Source: Flavobacteriales bacterium
GTDB taxonomy: Bacteria; Bacteroidota; Bacteroidia; Flavobacteriales; BACL11
Direction of reading: 5' to 3'
Assembly: GCA_018647945.1 (NCBI GenBank)
Contig: JABGSE010000017.1
Span: 1 to 38,227 of the forward strand
DNA length: 38,227 nt
The translations under genes were made by a program, and so were the position numbers. The notes under the pieces were generated by a model. The model was not told where the DNA came from, did not search any database, and saw only the letters and a program-made list of their open reading frames with translations. Shown here piece after piece: positions 16,913-23,058 of the stretch (within the stretch, counting starts at the first letter, position 1; every line of letters starts with the position of its first letter).

Positions 16913-17677
16913 ATGAAACTTTATTCAAAAATATATGGTGATAAAGCACAGGATTTAATAATAATTCATGGATTGTTTGGCATGAGTGATAATTGGAATT
17001 CCCTTGGAAAACAATTTTCAAAATATTGCAAAGTACATTTGATAGATTTAAGGAACCATGGTAGATCTCCACATGCTGAAGATTTTAATTATGAGGTAAT
17101 GTCTGAGGATGTTTTGGAATATATGGAGGGTCGTAATATTCAAAAACCAATACTATTAGGACATTCCTTAGGTGGTAAAGTGGCTATGAAATTTGCTTTT
17201 ACATATCCTAAAAAAATAGAAAAATTAATAGTTGCAGATATATCCCCTAGGGAATATAATAGTGATTTTTATAAAAAACTTTTGGCAACTTTATACAAAC
17301 TTCCTTTGGATGATTTTGATAAAAGAGAAGAAATTGACAGTGTGCTTTCTTCCACTTTTGAGGATAAAGGAATGCGCTTATTTCTTTTGAAAAACCTTTA
17401 TAGAAAGGAAAACAAGGACTTTGCTTGGCGTTTTAATATTGAAGTTCTTTTGGAGAAAGTAAGTAACATACAAGAAGCAGGCTTTATAAAAGGAGTTTGT
17501 GATGTTCCAACTCATTTTATAAGAGGAGGGAACTCAAATTATATAACAACAGAAGATGAATTAATTATAAATAAACATTTTTCTGACTTTAGTATTGCTA
17601 CTATTGAAGGAGCAGGACATTGGTTGCATGCAGATAATCCTGAACGCTTTTATGATGAGGTTATGGGGTTCTGTTAA
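16913..17677 (+). CDS. Alpha/beta-hydrolase, YbfF-like esterase
   Basis: A 254-residue cytoplasmic hydrolase. The oxyanion region is IIIHGLFGMSDNW, the nucleophile elbow is GHSLGG (about 83-88, Ser as nucleophile), an acidic residue lies in the lid/strand region, and the catalytic His is in GAGHWLHADNPERF near the C-terminus. The LRNHGRSPH segment is typical of YbfF-type esterases acting on acyl-CoA or short esters in vitro. It abuts pdxJ, a pairing common in Flavobacteriia, but a shared pathway is not established. The substrate is unknown. Confidence 0.88.
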   Translation: MKLYSKIYGDKAQDLIIIHGLFGMSDNWNSLGKQFSKYCKVHLIDLRNHGRSPHAEDFNYEVMSEDVLEYMEGRNIQKPILLGHSLGGKVAMKFAFTYPKKIEKLIVADISPREYNSDFYKKLLATLYKLPLDDFDKREEIDSVLSSTFEDKGMRLFLLKNLYRKENKDFAWRFNIEVLLEKVSNIQEAGFIKGVCDVPTHFIRGGNSNYITTEDELIINKHFSDFSIATIEGAGHWLHADNPERFYDEVMGFC

Positions 17678-17702
17678 TGTAAATCAAGCAAGAAATTTAG
17701 TA

Positions 17703-17738
17703 AAATCGGTTACGGTAGAGTAGTGGGGTATTTTAGGT
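17703..17738. repeat. 36-bp direct repeat, copy R1
   Basis: Matches R2 (18048-18083) at 34 of 36 positions; the shared core includes GTTACGGTAGAGTAGTGGGG. On the minus strand it reads KIPHYSTVTDF. The two copies are 345 bp apart, a multiple of three. Confidence 0.9.
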
Positions 17739-17773
17739 TGATCATTATATCTTTCACTACAATTTTTTTTTAG

Positions 17774-17781
17774 TAATTTTG
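17774..17781 (+). promoter_or_regulatory. Promoter of the 31-residue membrane protein
   Basis: TAATTTTG is an exact TAnnTTTG match, preceded by TTTC at 17752-17755 with 18-bp spacing, close to the TTTG -33 element. It ends 23 nt before the ATG at 17805 and is one of the better promoters in the window. Confidence 0.5.
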
Positions 17782-17804
17782 TAAATAATAAATAAGACAA
17801 TAAT

Positions 17805-17900
17805 ATGATATTTAATATTTGGTTAATTTCAACAATCATCGTCACAATCACGGTTGGAGGATTTATTTTAAAGTACCAAAAGAAAGAGAAGGTAAATTAA
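17805..17900 (+). CDS. Small single-TM protein, 31 residues
   Basis: The ORF encodes MIFNIWLISTIIVTITVGGF then ILKYQKKEKVN. Residues 2-22 form one hydrophobic helix, followed by a Lys-rich tail, predicting an N-out/C-in inner-membrane peptide. Support for a real gene is the well-placed promoter (17752-17781), an ATG start and a clear charge pattern. No family is recognised. It lies in the repeat island downstream of the hydrolase, and an unrelated 52-codon ORF runs antisense to it. Tiny membrane proteins of this kind are usually missed by gene finders. Only expression data would settle whether it is made. Confidence 0.45.
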   Translation: MIFNIWLISTIIVTITVGGFILKYQKKEKVN

Positions 17901-17941
17901 ATTGTTACTAATTTTATAGAACTAATCACCGGTTCTGTTAA
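17895..17941. repeat. Diverged 47-bp repeat, copy A
   Basis: Aligns without gaps to copy B (18347-18393) at 36 of 47 positions. On the minus strand it reads LTEPVISSIKLVTI followed by a TAA stop; copy B reads LTKPVITSIKMMSI and the same stop. Differences favour third and first codon positions and conservative substitutions. Confidence 0.6.
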
Positions 17942-18088
17942 AACCCTTTTTTGTTTAGTATAGTTATATTGATTCAATTGATTGGATGAAACTGTAATTG
18001 TGAATACTAGAATTTGTTCTGGTAAATCCAATTTTACCCTCTCCGACAAATCAGTTACGGTAGAGTAGTGGGGTATTTTAAGTAATAT
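17897..18088 (-). pseudogene. Open, protein-like frame after an amber stop; probable gene fragment
   Basis: Sixty-three codons on the minus strand continue in the same frame directly after the TAG (18089-18091) of the 80-codon ORF. They read ILLKIPHYSTVTDLSERVKL, DLPEQILVFTITVSSNQLNQ, YNYTKQKR, then VLTEPVISSIKLVTI and a TAA. The only likely start is a TTG at 18049, giving 50 residues. Composition looks like a real soluble protein, and its last 14 codons recur in diverged, conservatively substituted form at 18347-18393. It could be the 3' half of a gene broken by an amber mutation, a fused fragment, or a short gene with a TTG start. No family is recognised. Confidence 0.4.
18048..18083. repeat. 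36-bp direct repeat, copy R2
   Basis: Second copy of R1 (17703-17738), differing at two of 36 positions. On the minus strand it reads KIPHYSTVTDL, in the same frame as R1 and as the open frame that contains it. Confidence 0.9.
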
Positions 18089-18331
18089 CTATTCAGTTGG
18101 TTTGGTTACTTTGTAGTTAGTTTCTTGTAAACCACCAGGTCGATTCCACTTAACTTTCTTAATATTTTCAACTTCAGAGTGTTTAACACAGTACGTATTA
18201 ACAGATTCTTTATTTTTCAAGTTAAAGATTTCTTTATAATTCTCTTTTTCATACTTATGATGAGTAAGTTTTGTATCTATTATATTCCCACTAAATAGAA
18301 AAAATGATGTACTAAAAAGGATTTCTAACAT
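18089..18331 (-). CDS. Hypothetical 80-residue protein
   Basis: An 80-codon ORF beginning MLEILFSTSFFLFSGNIIDT, a hydrophobic segment that could be a signal peptide or anchor, followed by a polar, Lys/Glu-rich body and a C-terminal VKWNRPGGLQETNYKVTKP. No family is recognised. An exact -7 box, TAGTTTTG (18336-18343), lies 4 nt before the ATG, so transcription would be nearly leaderless. It ends in TAG, beyond which the same frame is open for 63 more codons, so it may be the front part of a longer broken gene. It follows DUF1569 on the same strand after 54 nt. Confidence 0.45.
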   Translation of the reverse strand: MLEILFSTSFFLFSGNIIDTKLTHHKYEKENYKEIFNLKNKESVNTYCVKHSEVENIKKVKWNRPGGLQETNYKVTKPTE

Positions 18332-18335
18332 ACCA

Positions 18336-18343
18336 CAAAACTA
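18336..18343 (-). promoter_or_regulatory. -7 box before the 80-residue ORF
   Basis: Minus-strand TAGTTTTG exactly matches TAnnTTTG and ends 4 nt before the ATG. No -33 element is visible. Copy B of the 47-bp repeat begins just upstream. Confidence 0.4.
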
Positions 18344-18346
18344 ATA

Positions 18347-18393
18347 AATTAAATCGACATCATTTTTATAGAAGTAATTACTGGTTTAGTTAA
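18347..18393. repeat. Diverged 47-bp repeat, copy B
   Basis: Partner of copy A (17895-17941), 36 of 47 positions identical. It overlaps the last codons and stop of the DUF1569 gene, but its minus-strand frame LTKPVITSIKMMSI-stop is a different frame, preceded by a TGA. Confidence 0.6.
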
Positions 18394-18844
18394 TCAAATC
18401 AAATTGATTAAAATGATGAGTAGTATGGTGAATAATAAGAAATTGAATTTTTTCACTTTCCATTTTACCATATATAGGATGATCTATTTCCCCTTCAAGA
18501 TCAATAAGGTTATTAAGTTTTTGAATTAGTACATCTTTTTCATAATCTAAATCTAAATTTTCATCAGATATTTTTAAAGATTTCACCATTGTCCTTAGAT
18601 TTCTTGGAGTTTTTAATGGACTTAGTTTTGATATGTATATTAGAAATAATTTCCCAATGGTAACACCAAAATATTTATACCAGAATGGGACTGTGATTTT
18701 TCCTAAATATAAATCTATAGATTTTGAACAATGTTTTACCATTTGAGATGAGTTCATCTTCCCCCATTGTCCCACAGACTCTTTTTCAAGAAAATTTAGT
18801 TTTTCAATCAGTTTTTCAATACTTAATAATGATTTATCACTCAT
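18386..18844 (-). CDS. DUF1569 protein, DinB-like fold
   Basis: A 152-residue soluble four-helix-bundle protein. The N-terminal pattern ESVGQWGKMNSSQMVKHCSK and the C-terminal HPIYGKM and HHTTHHFNQFDLI match DUF1569, a branch of the DinB/YfiT superfamily. Three histidines (in MVKHC and the HHTTHH block) are placed to bind one divalent metal. Members of the superfamily include thiol-dependent transferases, but no substrate is known for this branch. It follows the PqqB-like gene by 38 nt on the same strand and may be part of its transcript. Confidence 0.8.
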   Translation of the reverse strand: MSDKSLLSIEKLIEKLNFLEKESVGQWGKMNSSQMVKHCSKSIDLYLGKITVPFWYKYFGVTIGKLFLIYISKLSPLKTPRNLRTMVKSLKISDENLDLDYEKDVLIQKLNNLIDLEGEIDHPIYGKMESEKIQFLIIHHTTHHFNQFDLIN

Positions 18845-18882
18845 TTTACGTTTCTTGTAAATACTGAATATGTAGTTTGGTT

Positions 18883-19821
18883 TTAGAATCTTATTATTTG
18901 CCCTTCTTTCGCCAAATTAAATCCTTTTTCTAAAACTTCTTTCTGAGCAGAGCTTCCTTCTATTAATAAAGGATTAGTATGGTTAAAGTGAATAAAATGT
19001 ACCTTTTGTTTGTCGGCATCAGAGAGCGTAGAAAAAAGTTCCATACTTTCTTCTACAAAAGGATGAGTGATTTCATTCATATTTCTTTTTAATTCTCCGT
19101 TTTTATAAAAGGTAGCGTCCAGAAAAGCGTAATCTACTTTTTGTATAAGTTCACTTATATTCGTTTCCCATTTCCCCCATTTGTCAATATCCGGAATAAA
19201 AATTAAGGATTTGTTATTTATCGTAATCTCATAACCAACGGTTTCCGAAAATTCATCTCTATGCGGAACCAAAAAAGGTTTTACTTTTATGTTCTCGTTC
19301 AAACTAAAAGTAGAGTCCGATTTTAGTTTTTGTAAACTGATGTTTTCTAATTCCACCAATTGGCTCCATGGCCCATTTTCTTCCAAAAAACTTGTCATTT
19401 TTGGCATGGCAAAAACAGGAATTTTATTTGTTCCCATTACTTCTCTTCCAAAATGCATGAGTCCTGTATAATGACCCATATGGGCATGAGTCAGAAGTAC
19501 CCCATCCACCTTTTCTGTGCCCGTTTTACTTTTTAATACTTGCAATTGCTCTTTTATATTTGGAGTAGCATCTATAATCCATTGCTCATTTGTTGTTGGA
19601 TCAACTATTGCAAGGCAAGAAGTATTTCTTTGTAATGCAGGATTATTCCAAGCTGCTTTACAACAATCTTTTTTGCAATTCATCTGAGGATATCCTGCAT
19701 CTTGAGCCACTCCCAAAACCATTACAAAAGGAGAGTTTGGAAGTTCTTCCACAGTTGTAGCTTCTTCTTGAGAATTACATGCAAAAAGAAATACAACACT
19801 TATTAATAGTATATTTTTCAT
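18883..19821 (-). CDS. PqqB-like metallo-beta-lactamase-fold lipoprotein
   Basis: A 312-residue hydrolase-fold protein. The N-terminus ends in a lipobox, LFAC (C15), with NSQEEATT after it, so it is a membrane-anchored lipoprotein. Residues 36-56 (LGVAQDAGYPQMNCKKDCCK) match the PqqB opening, with cysteines C49, C53 and C54. The metal motif is THAHMGH (H112, H114, H117); a later His (VPHRDE), D in IFIPDIDKW and HFNHTN complete the fold. PqqB itself acts in pyrroloquinoline quinone synthesis and is cytoplasmic, so this exported version probably has another substrate. Its ATG overlaps the GNAT stop (ATGA). Fold confident; reaction unknown. Confidence 0.85.
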   Translation of the reverse strand: MKNILLISVVFLFACNSQEEATTVEELPNSPFVMVLGVAQDAGYPQMNCKKDCCKAAWNNPALQRNTSCLAIVDPTTNEQWIIDATPNIKEQLQVLKSKTGTEKVDGVLLTHAHMGHYTGLMHFGREVMGTNKIPVFAMPKMTSFLEENGPWSQLVELENISLQKLKSDSTFSLNENIKVKPFLVPHRDEFSETVGYEITINNKSLIFIPDIDKWGKWETNISELIQKVDYAFLDATFYKNGELKRNMNEITHPFVEESMELFSTLSDADKQKVHFIHFNHTNPLLIEGSSAQKEVLEKGFNLAKEGQIIRF

Positions 19822-20321
19822 TTGATAATTTTTTCAAAACAATAATACTCATTTTTGTTGGGTTTTAAATCGATTGTTCCCAATTCGGTATATCCTAATC
19901 TTCTGTAAAACTCCATAGCTTTTGGGTTACCACTATAAGTATCCAGTCGAATAGATTTCAGTCCTTTTTCTATCACTAATTTTTCAGTAAATAACATTAA
20001 ATCTTTTCCAATCTTCTTGTTCCAAAATTCTTGCATTACTCCCAATCGGTGTACAACTAAAAACTGATTTGTTTTGTCCTTCCAATCAATTGGCAGATAA
20101 GTTGGGTCTTGATTTTGATCTATATTTATACCACCAATAATGATTTCATTTTCAATAGCAACAAAATAAGATTGAGCAATCAAATCTTCAATAATTACCC
20201 CAGCATTTGGGTAAGTTTCATCCCATTGGTCAATGTCGTTTGCAATCATACCTTTTACACATGATTTATACATCAACATGATGTTGTCCAAATCTGATTT
20301 ATTTGCTTTTCTTATTATCAT
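19818..20321 (-). CDS. GNAT-family N-acetyltransferase
   Basis: A 167-residue cytoplasmic acyl-CoA-dependent acetyltransferase. IIRKANKSDLDNIMLMYKSC opens the fold; the acetyl-CoA loop region is VHRLGVMQEFWNKKIGKDLM, and the late strand is IRLDTYSGNPKAMEFYRRLG, all standard GNAT features. It overlaps both neighbours by 4 nt (ATGA), so LuxE-like protein, acetyltransferase and PqqB-like lipoprotein are translated as one unit. The substrate cannot be read from sequence. Confidence 0.9.
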   Translation of the reverse strand: MIIRKANKSDLDNIMLMYKSCVKGMIANDIDQWDETYPNAGVIIEDLIAQSYFVAIENEIIIGGINIDQNQDPTYLPIDWKDKTNQFLVVHRLGVMQEFWNKKIGKDLMLFTEKLVIEKGLKSIRLDTYSGNPKAMEFYRRLGYTELGTIDLKPNKNEYYCFEKIIK

Positions 20322-21295
20322 TGTACAAGTAAGTTACATCCTCTTACATCCGCATTATCAAATCTCCCTAAAACAGAAAAAGTTCCATCTTCATGTATTT
20401 TCCCTAAATCTTGCGTCGCAATAAACGGACAAGAATACATATTTGCCAAATCAATAATATTTACTCCTCCTGTTTTTCCAATTCCTAAAATAGAAAGAGG
20501 GTCGTTTACATCTCTAATGAGAATCTTTTTCCATGGGGGAGATTTAAAAATATTATCTGCTTCAGAATAAGATTGAGATAGCAGCTCCGTCATACCGTAT
20601 TCCGAGTGGATGTTATCTAATCCAAAAGCTTCTTTCAATATTTTATGCAGTTCTTCTTTTAGTAGTTCTTTTCGTTTTCCTTTACTTCCACCGGTTTCCA
20701 TTATTATGGTGTTCTTTAATTTAACAGGATAGTTTTTTGCTAAGTCTAAAAGGGCGTAACTTACTCCAATTAATAATGTTTTTTGACCTTTCTTTTCTAA
20801 TCCCAAAATAGTTTCAGATACTTCCTTGTAGTTGTTGAGGTAAAATCCACTTTTGGGATGTGTGCTGTTTTTTATTAAATCGTCTACCATATAGATAAGG
20901 GAAGAACCTTCTCTTTCTCTGTAATTTGGCAACAGAGATAAGATACAATAATCTGTTATATCTCCATAAAAAATTTGAAATGCTTTTCGGAAGCTTTTTT
21001 CATATACTGATAAATCGGAAACCAAATGTTTACTCTGATTTCCTGTAGTTCCGCTACTCAAAAATATCTCTTCAATTTTTTGGGTAAGACATATTATCTG
21101 TTCTGTTTTAAAAAACTCAATGGGTAAAAACGGAACTTCATTACTATTTTTTGGAGTTTTCCCTTTTAATATTATTTCGGAATAAGTAGAATAAATAGGG
21201 TTGTTATCCATCTGAAATTCGAAAAGTTGCATGCAGTTTTTTTCAAATCCTTCCTCTGACTTTATATTAAATATTTTTTCTGAAAATGTATTCAT
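20318..21295 (-). CDS. LuxE-like acyl-protein synthetase / acyltransferase
   Basis: A 325-residue member of the ANL-related LuxE family, which activates acyl groups with ATP. The phosphate-loop motif is LSSGTTGNQSKH (79-90), and the second conserved motif is SEYGMTELLSQSY (about 230-242), followed by the LGRFDNADVRGCNLLV tail seen in LuxE-type proteins. Flavobacterial members have no luciferase partner and their acyl substrate is unknown. I use the ATG at 21295; the longer frame would run over the divergent promoter region. It is the first gene of the overlapping run with GNAT and PqqB-like genes. Confidence 0.85.
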   Translation of the reverse strand: MNTFSEKIFNIKSEEGFEKNCMQLFEFQMDNNPIYSTYSEIILKGKTPKNSNEVPFLPIEFFKTEQIICLTQKIEEIFLSSGTTGNQSKHLVSDLSVYEKSFRKAFQIFYGDITDYCILSLLPNYREREGSSLIYMVDDLIKNSTHPKSGFYLNNYKEVSETILGLEKKGQKTLLIGVSYALLDLAKNYPVKLKNTIIMETGGSKGKRKELLKEELHKILKEAFGLDNIHSEYGMTELLSQSYSEADNIFKSPPWKKILIRDVNDPLSILGIGKTGGVNIIDLANMYSCPFIATQDLGKIHEDGTFSVLGRFDNADVRGCNLLVQ

Positions 21296-21319
21296 CTTAA
21301 TTGCTAGGGTTTCAAGTCT

Positions 21320-21336
21320 CAAAAATAGTATATTTG
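21320..21336. promoter_or_regulatory. Back-to-back divergent -7 boxes
   Basis: CAAAAATAGTATATTTG holds a minus-strand TATTTTTG (21327-21320, LuxE-like gene) and a plus-strand TATATTTG (21329-21336, DUF4399 gene) with one base between them. Both match TAnnTTTG exactly, with leaders of 24 and 18 nt. Confidence 0.55.
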
Positions 21337-21354
21337 CTATTAAAACAATCTATT

Positions 21355-21771
21355 ATGAAAAATTTAAATCTATTTGTTGCAAGCTCTTTAATGTTCACTT
21401 TAATATTGTGTTCCTGCACAGAAGTACAAAAAGAATATAATGCATCTGTTTTCTTTCAAAACTTAGAAGATGGAGATACTTTACAATCACCAATTCATGT
21501 AAAAATGGGAGTGGAAGGAATGGAAGTAGAAGCTGCAGGAGCCTTTAAAGAAGGATTTGGTCATCATCATATTATTGTAAACTGCACTCATATTACTGAA
21601 GATAGTATTGTCCCAGCAGATGAAAAACACATTCATTTCGGAAAAGGACAAACAAATACAGATTTAGAACTTGCCGCAGGAAATTATTGTTTAACACTTC
21701 AATTCGCAGATGGATTTCATAAATCTTACGGAGAGGAGTTAAGTAAAACCATAAATATTGTAGTAGAATAA
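21355..21771 (+). CDS. DUF4399 lipoprotein
   Basis: A 138-residue exported lipoprotein. The lipobox is LCSC with the acylated cysteine at 21. The mature part contains VFFQNLEDGDTLQSPIHVKM, FKEGFGHHHIIVNC, HIHFGKGQT and CLTLQFADGFHKSYG, the complete DUF4399 pattern. The conserved histidines (HHH, HIHFG, FHKSYG) suggest metal binding, but no function is established for the family. I start at the ATG at 21355, 18 nt after the plus-strand -7 box; the longer frame to 21301 would cover the promoter. Confidence 0.9.
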   Translation: MKNLNLFVASSLMFTLILCSCTEVQKEYNASVFFQNLEDGDTLQSPIHVKMGVEGMEVEAAGAFKEGFGHHHIIVNCTHITEDSIVPADEKHIHFGKGQTNTDLELAAGNYCLTLQFADGFHKSYGEELSKTINIVVE

Positions 21772-21773
21772 TA

Positions 21774-21890
21774 ATTAAACTCTCCTTTAAAAATCCGTAT
21801 ATAATAATTGTATTTGCAATTTTAGTATCGGTACTTTCTTTTGTATTGATACCTAAAATGCCAGTGAGAGCTACTTTATGTAATGTATAA
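21774..21890 (+). pseudogene. Remnant of an RND efflux pump gene (CusA/AcrB-type N-terminus)
   Basis: An open 38-codon frame reads IKLSFKNPYIIIVFAILVSV then LSFVLIPKMPV, the conserved start of RND pumps: cytoplasmic lead, KNP, first membrane helix and the xPxxPV motif. Homology stops at PV; the next eight codons (RATLCNV region) look random and end at TAA. The usual initiating ATG is absent, with ATA where it would be expected. Only about 31 of more than 1000 codons remain, so this is the stump left by a deletion. A chance hydrophobic ORF is possible but would not explain the KNP and PKMPV landmarks. Confidence 0.6.
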
Positions 21891-21905
21891 TAAAGTTTCG
21901 GAAAA

Positions 21906-23051
21906 CTAGAAATCCAATTGAACCCTCATCATTATTGCATTTTCACTAGTAATTCCTGATTCATTATCTAACTCTGATCCATTAGTCCTTTCTCCCATTA
22001 CATAATTAAACATCATTCTTGTATTCGGATTCAAATACCAATTCAATCCAAAAGTAATGTCCTCTAACGAGCCATTTTCTTTAAAGTCAATTGCTGAAAA
22101 TCGTACTGCTATTTCCAATGCTCCCCAACCATTTTCACCATAATTGTTATTTGGTTTTACCCTGCCGAAACCTGCTAAAGAGTTTTTATAAGACCTGTTT
22201 TCTCCCGTAAGGAAATATGAAACTTGTCCGTAATAAGACATTATCTGATGAGTATTAGGAGTATTCCACTGTCCAATTTCTGTATTAATAGTTGTTTGTA
22301 AAGCTTCTCCTTGTAAGGATAAAGAACCATTTACATAGGTTATTTCACTTGCAATTATATTTACATCTTTTACTTGATTAATGAATTCAATATTCATTAA
22401 TTTAGGACCTAAATGGTTTTCTGCTCTTGATGAAAACCCATAATATTTATCATTATTTTTTCTTCTACTGTTAGCAACTCCTAAGTGTAATAATTTATTT
22501 CTATCATTCATGGCTAAGTAAGTAACTCTAGTAGTAATGTTGACATTGTTATTTGCAGTTTTATCATTTCCAAAGGCATCACTTTCTCTGAAAATACCTG
22601 TTTGAAAAGATAATCTATCTCCAAATGTAGTATGATACATTGCTCCAGTATTTCTTTCAGGAGACAAAGCAATAGGTAATCCTCTTTCCATAAAGGTAAT
22701 ATATTTACTTGAAGTTAAAGCTTCTAGTCTAAAAGGCTCTTTAAAGTGTCCGATCCTTAGATTCCCTTGTATTGGCAGTTTGTTTAGTTCAATAAAAATA
22801 TCTTTAAAGGCAATATCTCCATTAGCAAAATCAAGCTGTAATTTATATTTTACATTACTATACATTGTACCCGAACTGTACAATCGGACTCTTCTGAATT
22901 CTGTACCAGCATTATCCATTGTGGAATCTCCCCAAACGGCCATGTCGTACATAATTCTTCCTCCAAATTTAATGTCTTTAACCGGGGATTGTGCACTCAC
23001 ATTTATAAATGTTAAAAGTGTAACACTAAGTGCTAAAATTGTTTTTTTCAT
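21906..23051 (-). CDS. Phosphate-selective porin OprO/OprP-like
   Basis: A 381-residue outer-membrane beta-barrel. The signal peptide is MKKTILALSVTLLTFINVSA. Mature strands alternate throughout; FGGRIMYDMAVW, EFRRVRLYSSGTMY, GNLRIGHFKEPFRLEAL and ERGLPIALSPERNTG match the OprO/OprP family, and the C-terminus ends in F. I start at the ATG at 23051; the frame to 23105 would overlap the upstream gene. It starts 7 nt after the Na+/phosphate cotransporter gene, so the outer-membrane and inner-membrane phosphate steps are co-transcribed. Anion specificity is inferred from family and context. Confidence 0.88.
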   Translation of the reverse strand: MKKTILALSVTLLTFINVSAQSPVKDIKFGGRIMYDMAVWGDSTMDNAGTEFRRVRLYSSGTMYSNVKYKLQLDFANGDIAFKDIFIELNKLPIQGNLRIGHFKEPFRLEALTSSKYITFMERGLPIALSPERNTGAMYHTTFGDRLSFQTGIFRESDAFGNDKTANNNVNITTRVTYLAMNDRNKLLHLGVANSRRKNNDKYYGFSSRAENHLGPKLMNIEFINQVKDVNIIASEITYVNGSLSLQGEALQTTINTEIGQWNTPNTHQIMSYYGQVSYFLTGENRSYKNSLAGFGRVKPNNNYGENGWGALEIAVRFSAIDFKENGSLEDITFGLNWYLNPNTRMMFNYVMGERTNGSELDNESGITSENAIMMRVQLDF

Positions 23052-23058
23052 TGTTCTT

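Larger units (their letters stand above)
17678..18088. other. Gene-poor repeat-bearing island
   Basis: About 410 bp without a normal gene. It holds the first copies of two repeat families, a 31-codon plus-strand ORF with its own promoter, an open minus-strand frame following an amber stop, and a short stem (GGTAAA 18021-18026 with TTTACC 18033-18038). Sequence patterns suggest decay after a local duplication. Confidence 0.5.

Noticed and set aside
17684-17839. A 52-codon minus-strand ORF (ATG at 17839) ending in KIPHYSTVTDFTKFLA, antisense to the 31-codon gene
   Set aside because: Its front half is simply the complement of the small membrane protein and a poly-T stretch, no promoter is visible, and the KIPHYSTVTD part comes from repeat R1. 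It is kept as a repeat, not as a gene.
18021-18038. Inverted repeat GGTAAA/TTTACC as a terminator
   Set aside because: The stem has only 6 mostly A/T pairs, no T-run follows, and it lies inside the protein-like open frame.
17684-18331. A single 215-codon decayed gene with two internal stops
   Set aside because: The three segments share a frame, but the last (after 17897) is antisense to the 31-codon gene and low in complexity, so only the first two segments are plausible as one gene.
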